Assembly: GCA_034666985.1 (NCBI GenBank)
Contig: JAXDKS010000068.1
Location: 248,001 to 312,000 of the forward strand
From: DATARR01 sp034666985
Lineage (GTDB): Bacteria; Acidobacteriota; Thermoanaerobaculia; Multivoradales; UBA5704
Direction of reading: 5' to 3'
DNA length: 64,000 nt
The position numbers and the translations under genes are program-made. Shown here in pieces: positions 62,790 to 64,000 of this stretch. Below the pieces are notes generated by a model. The model saw nothing but the letters and a program-made list of their open reading frames with translations, did not search any database and had not been told where the DNA came from. Every line of letters begins with the position of its first letter. Positions within the stretch are counted from its first letter, which is position 1.

Positions 62790-64000
62790 ATGGCACGCAA
62801 CCAGTGTGCAGGTAGTGGAGCTTCGTGTCTGGCGATGGCCCTGATCGCGGGCCTCCTCGCCGGTTTCGTCGTCCTTCCGCAGTCAGCGCTCGGGCAGACC
62901 GGATCGGATCTGTCCGGCCTGGTGACCGATCAGCAGGGCCGGCCGGTCGTCAACGCGCGCGTCGAGGTCAACGGCCAGGCAACTTTCAGCGGGACGGACG
63001 GCTCCTTCAAGATGACCGTTCTGTCGCCGCCACCCTACATCCTCAACTTCTCGCATCTCGATTTCGCCGACGCCTCCTACGTCTCGCGGACCCTGCTGAC
63101 GGGACAGACGTGGCGGCTCGTCCGGTCGCAGGTCGAGATCGTGGACCCGAAGGCGACGATCACGCTCACGGACAAGCGGCCCGAGCTGGTGGAGAAGGGG
63201 ATCGGAGGCGCCGTCTTCACGCTGCCTGCCGACTCCCTCGTCGACGACAAGGGGAACCCGCCGTCGGGTCCTCTGCGGGCGGCGATCGCGACGCTCGACG
63301 TGGCCAACGGTGAAGGGCCGGGCGACTGGGCCGTGCGCTCCGACGACGGGACTCAGGACGGCTATCTGGTCTCCTACGGCGCCGTCTTCATCCTGTTCAC
63401 GGATTCGTCGGGGTCGGTGCGCTACCAATTGAGAAGCGGCAGCGCGGGTCAGCTCTCGACCCCGGTCATCCCCTCGATGCGCGAGTACGCTCCCTCCACC
63501 CCGGAGGCGCGGTTCTGGTCCTACGACACCACGGACGGTTACTGGAAATACAACGGCGACTCCGTCTTCGACGGCAAGGCGTACACCGGCAAGGTCTATC
63601 ACCTGTCGACGATCAACACGGACATCGCGAAGCTCAGCAACGCCGCCTGCCTGAAGGTCACCCTCGACGCCTCGGTGCCGCTCGGCTCCCAGTTGCGGAT
63701 TCGCTATCACTCGGGCGGCACGCCGTTCGGCCAGACGCCGACTTTCGTCATGAACGATCCGGTCAACGCCGCCTACCGGCTGCCGGCGACCACCAACGTC
63801 CTGCTCGAGCTGCTGGACGCCAACAACCAGGTCAACGGCAATCTGATCGTGGAAGATCCGCCGGGCACGCCGCTGGTCAACACGGTGGTCAACACAGGTC
63901 CGCCCCTCGCTCCGGGCCAGTCCCTCTGGCCGCCCGCCCCGTATACCCCCTGCAAGCCCATCAAGCTGCGGGTGGCGGTGCCGCAGGTGGAGATCCGCAT
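62790..64000 (+). CDS. Secreted protein with carboxypeptidase-regulatory-like domain, 3' end outside window
   Basis: At least 403 residues from an ATG preceded by AGAGGAA. The signal peptide (LAMALIAGLLAGFVVLPQSA) is cleaved about residue 37. LSGLVTDQQGRPVVNARVEV is a CarboxypepD_reg domain opening. It is followed by GAVFTLPADSLVDDKGNPPS, a beta module reminiscent of surface proteins with ZU5-like folds, and later LRIRYHSGGTPFGQTPTFVM. The frame is open to the end of the window. It is probably a surface or secreted structural protein like that at 14795. Confidence 0.82.
   Translation, partial: MARNQCAGSGASCLAMALIAGLLAGFVVLPQSALGQTGSDLSGLVTDQQGRPVVNARVEVNGQATFSGTDGSFKMTVLSPPPYILNFSHLDFADASYVSRTLLTGQTWRLVRSQVEIVDPKATITLTDKRPELVEKGIGGAVFTLPADSLVDDKGNPPSGPLRAAIATLDVANGEGPGDWAVRSDDGTQDGYLVSYGAVFILFTDSSGSVRYQLRSGSAGQLSTPVIPSMREYAPSTPEARFWSYDTTDGYWKYNGDSVFDGKAYTGKVYHLSTINTDIAKLSNAACLKVTLDASVPLGSQLRIRYHSGGTPFGQTPTFVMNDPVNAAYRLPATTNVLLELLDANNQVNGNLIVEDPPGTPLVNTVVNTGPPLAPGQSLWPPAPYTPCKPIKLRVAVPQVEIR

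Overview
The window looks like chromosome of a high-GC member of the Acidobacteriota. Three gene families point there: an 860-residue MacB/FtsX permease with the N-terminal prefix seen in acidobacterial 'ADOP' permeases, encoded next to a PadR repressor; a VWFA-related protein of the type common in Acidobacteria; and a receptor-type Ser/Thr kinase with a TPR ectodomain. Thermoanaerobaculia or a neighbouring class is a guess. I found no rRNA, tRNA, CRISPR array or intact transposase.

Layout. 0-3.2 kb: permease, PadR gene with a leaderless-looking promoter, and the start of an exported protein. 3.3-6.7 kb: sulfotransferase and GT2 pair, then a minimal ATP-dependent ligase domain and a Nudix hydrolase. 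6.7-10.7 kb: a self-contained sigma-54 circuit in which an FHA-GAF-AAA+ activator sits between a bicupin gene and a two-domain beta-rich protein gene, both with -24/-12 promoters and shared 18-bp activator sites. 10.8-19.2 kb: TPR kinase and a run of secreted proteins (EF-hand-like, carboxypeptidase-regulatory-like, FN3-glycoside hydrolase, seven-repeat tectonin-like propeller). 19.2-25.9 kb: minus-strand genes for an FAD dehydrogenase, serine hydrolase, CadC-like regulator, ECF sigma factor, DoxX protein and lipoprotein.

25.9-33.9 kb is the unusual part. A 319-bp non-coding element (25925-26243) carries 13 exact TACAC/GTGTA motifs at about 21-bp intervals, mirrored about 26084. It is followed by a DUF899 gene interrupted by three apparent single-base deletions. 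Next comes a visibly AT-richer island (about 27.66-33.1 kb): a radical SAM gene facing an operon for a 50-residue coiled-coil protein, a CHAT protease with a zinc ribbon, an ATP-grasp ligase and a manganese ureohydrolase. A FitAB/VapBC toxin-antitoxin pair borders it. I do not know a characterised pathway with this combination.

33.9-39.2 kb: 2-oxoacid dehydrogenase E1alpha, E1beta and E2 (the E2 linker carries an in-frame MITE with perfect 45-bp inverted ends) and a split transketolase. 39.2-52.8 kb: alpha/beta hydrolase, subtilase, Gfo/Idh oxidoreductase, VWFA protein, DUF4337 protein, ArnT-like transferase, Uma2-like protein, RlmN, a small Cys-rich secreted peptide, zinc metallopeptidase, DsbA-like protein and manganese catalase. 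53-61.5 kb: a polysaccharide deacetylase, then a tightly overlapping operon (oxidoreductase, aminotransferase, acyltransferase, FAD protein, GT-C enzyme, deacetylase-GT2 fusion) that probably makes and transfers an acetamido sugar. 61.8-64 kb: lipoprotein, GlsB-type membrane protein and a truncated secreted protein, with dispersed GC-rich repeats.
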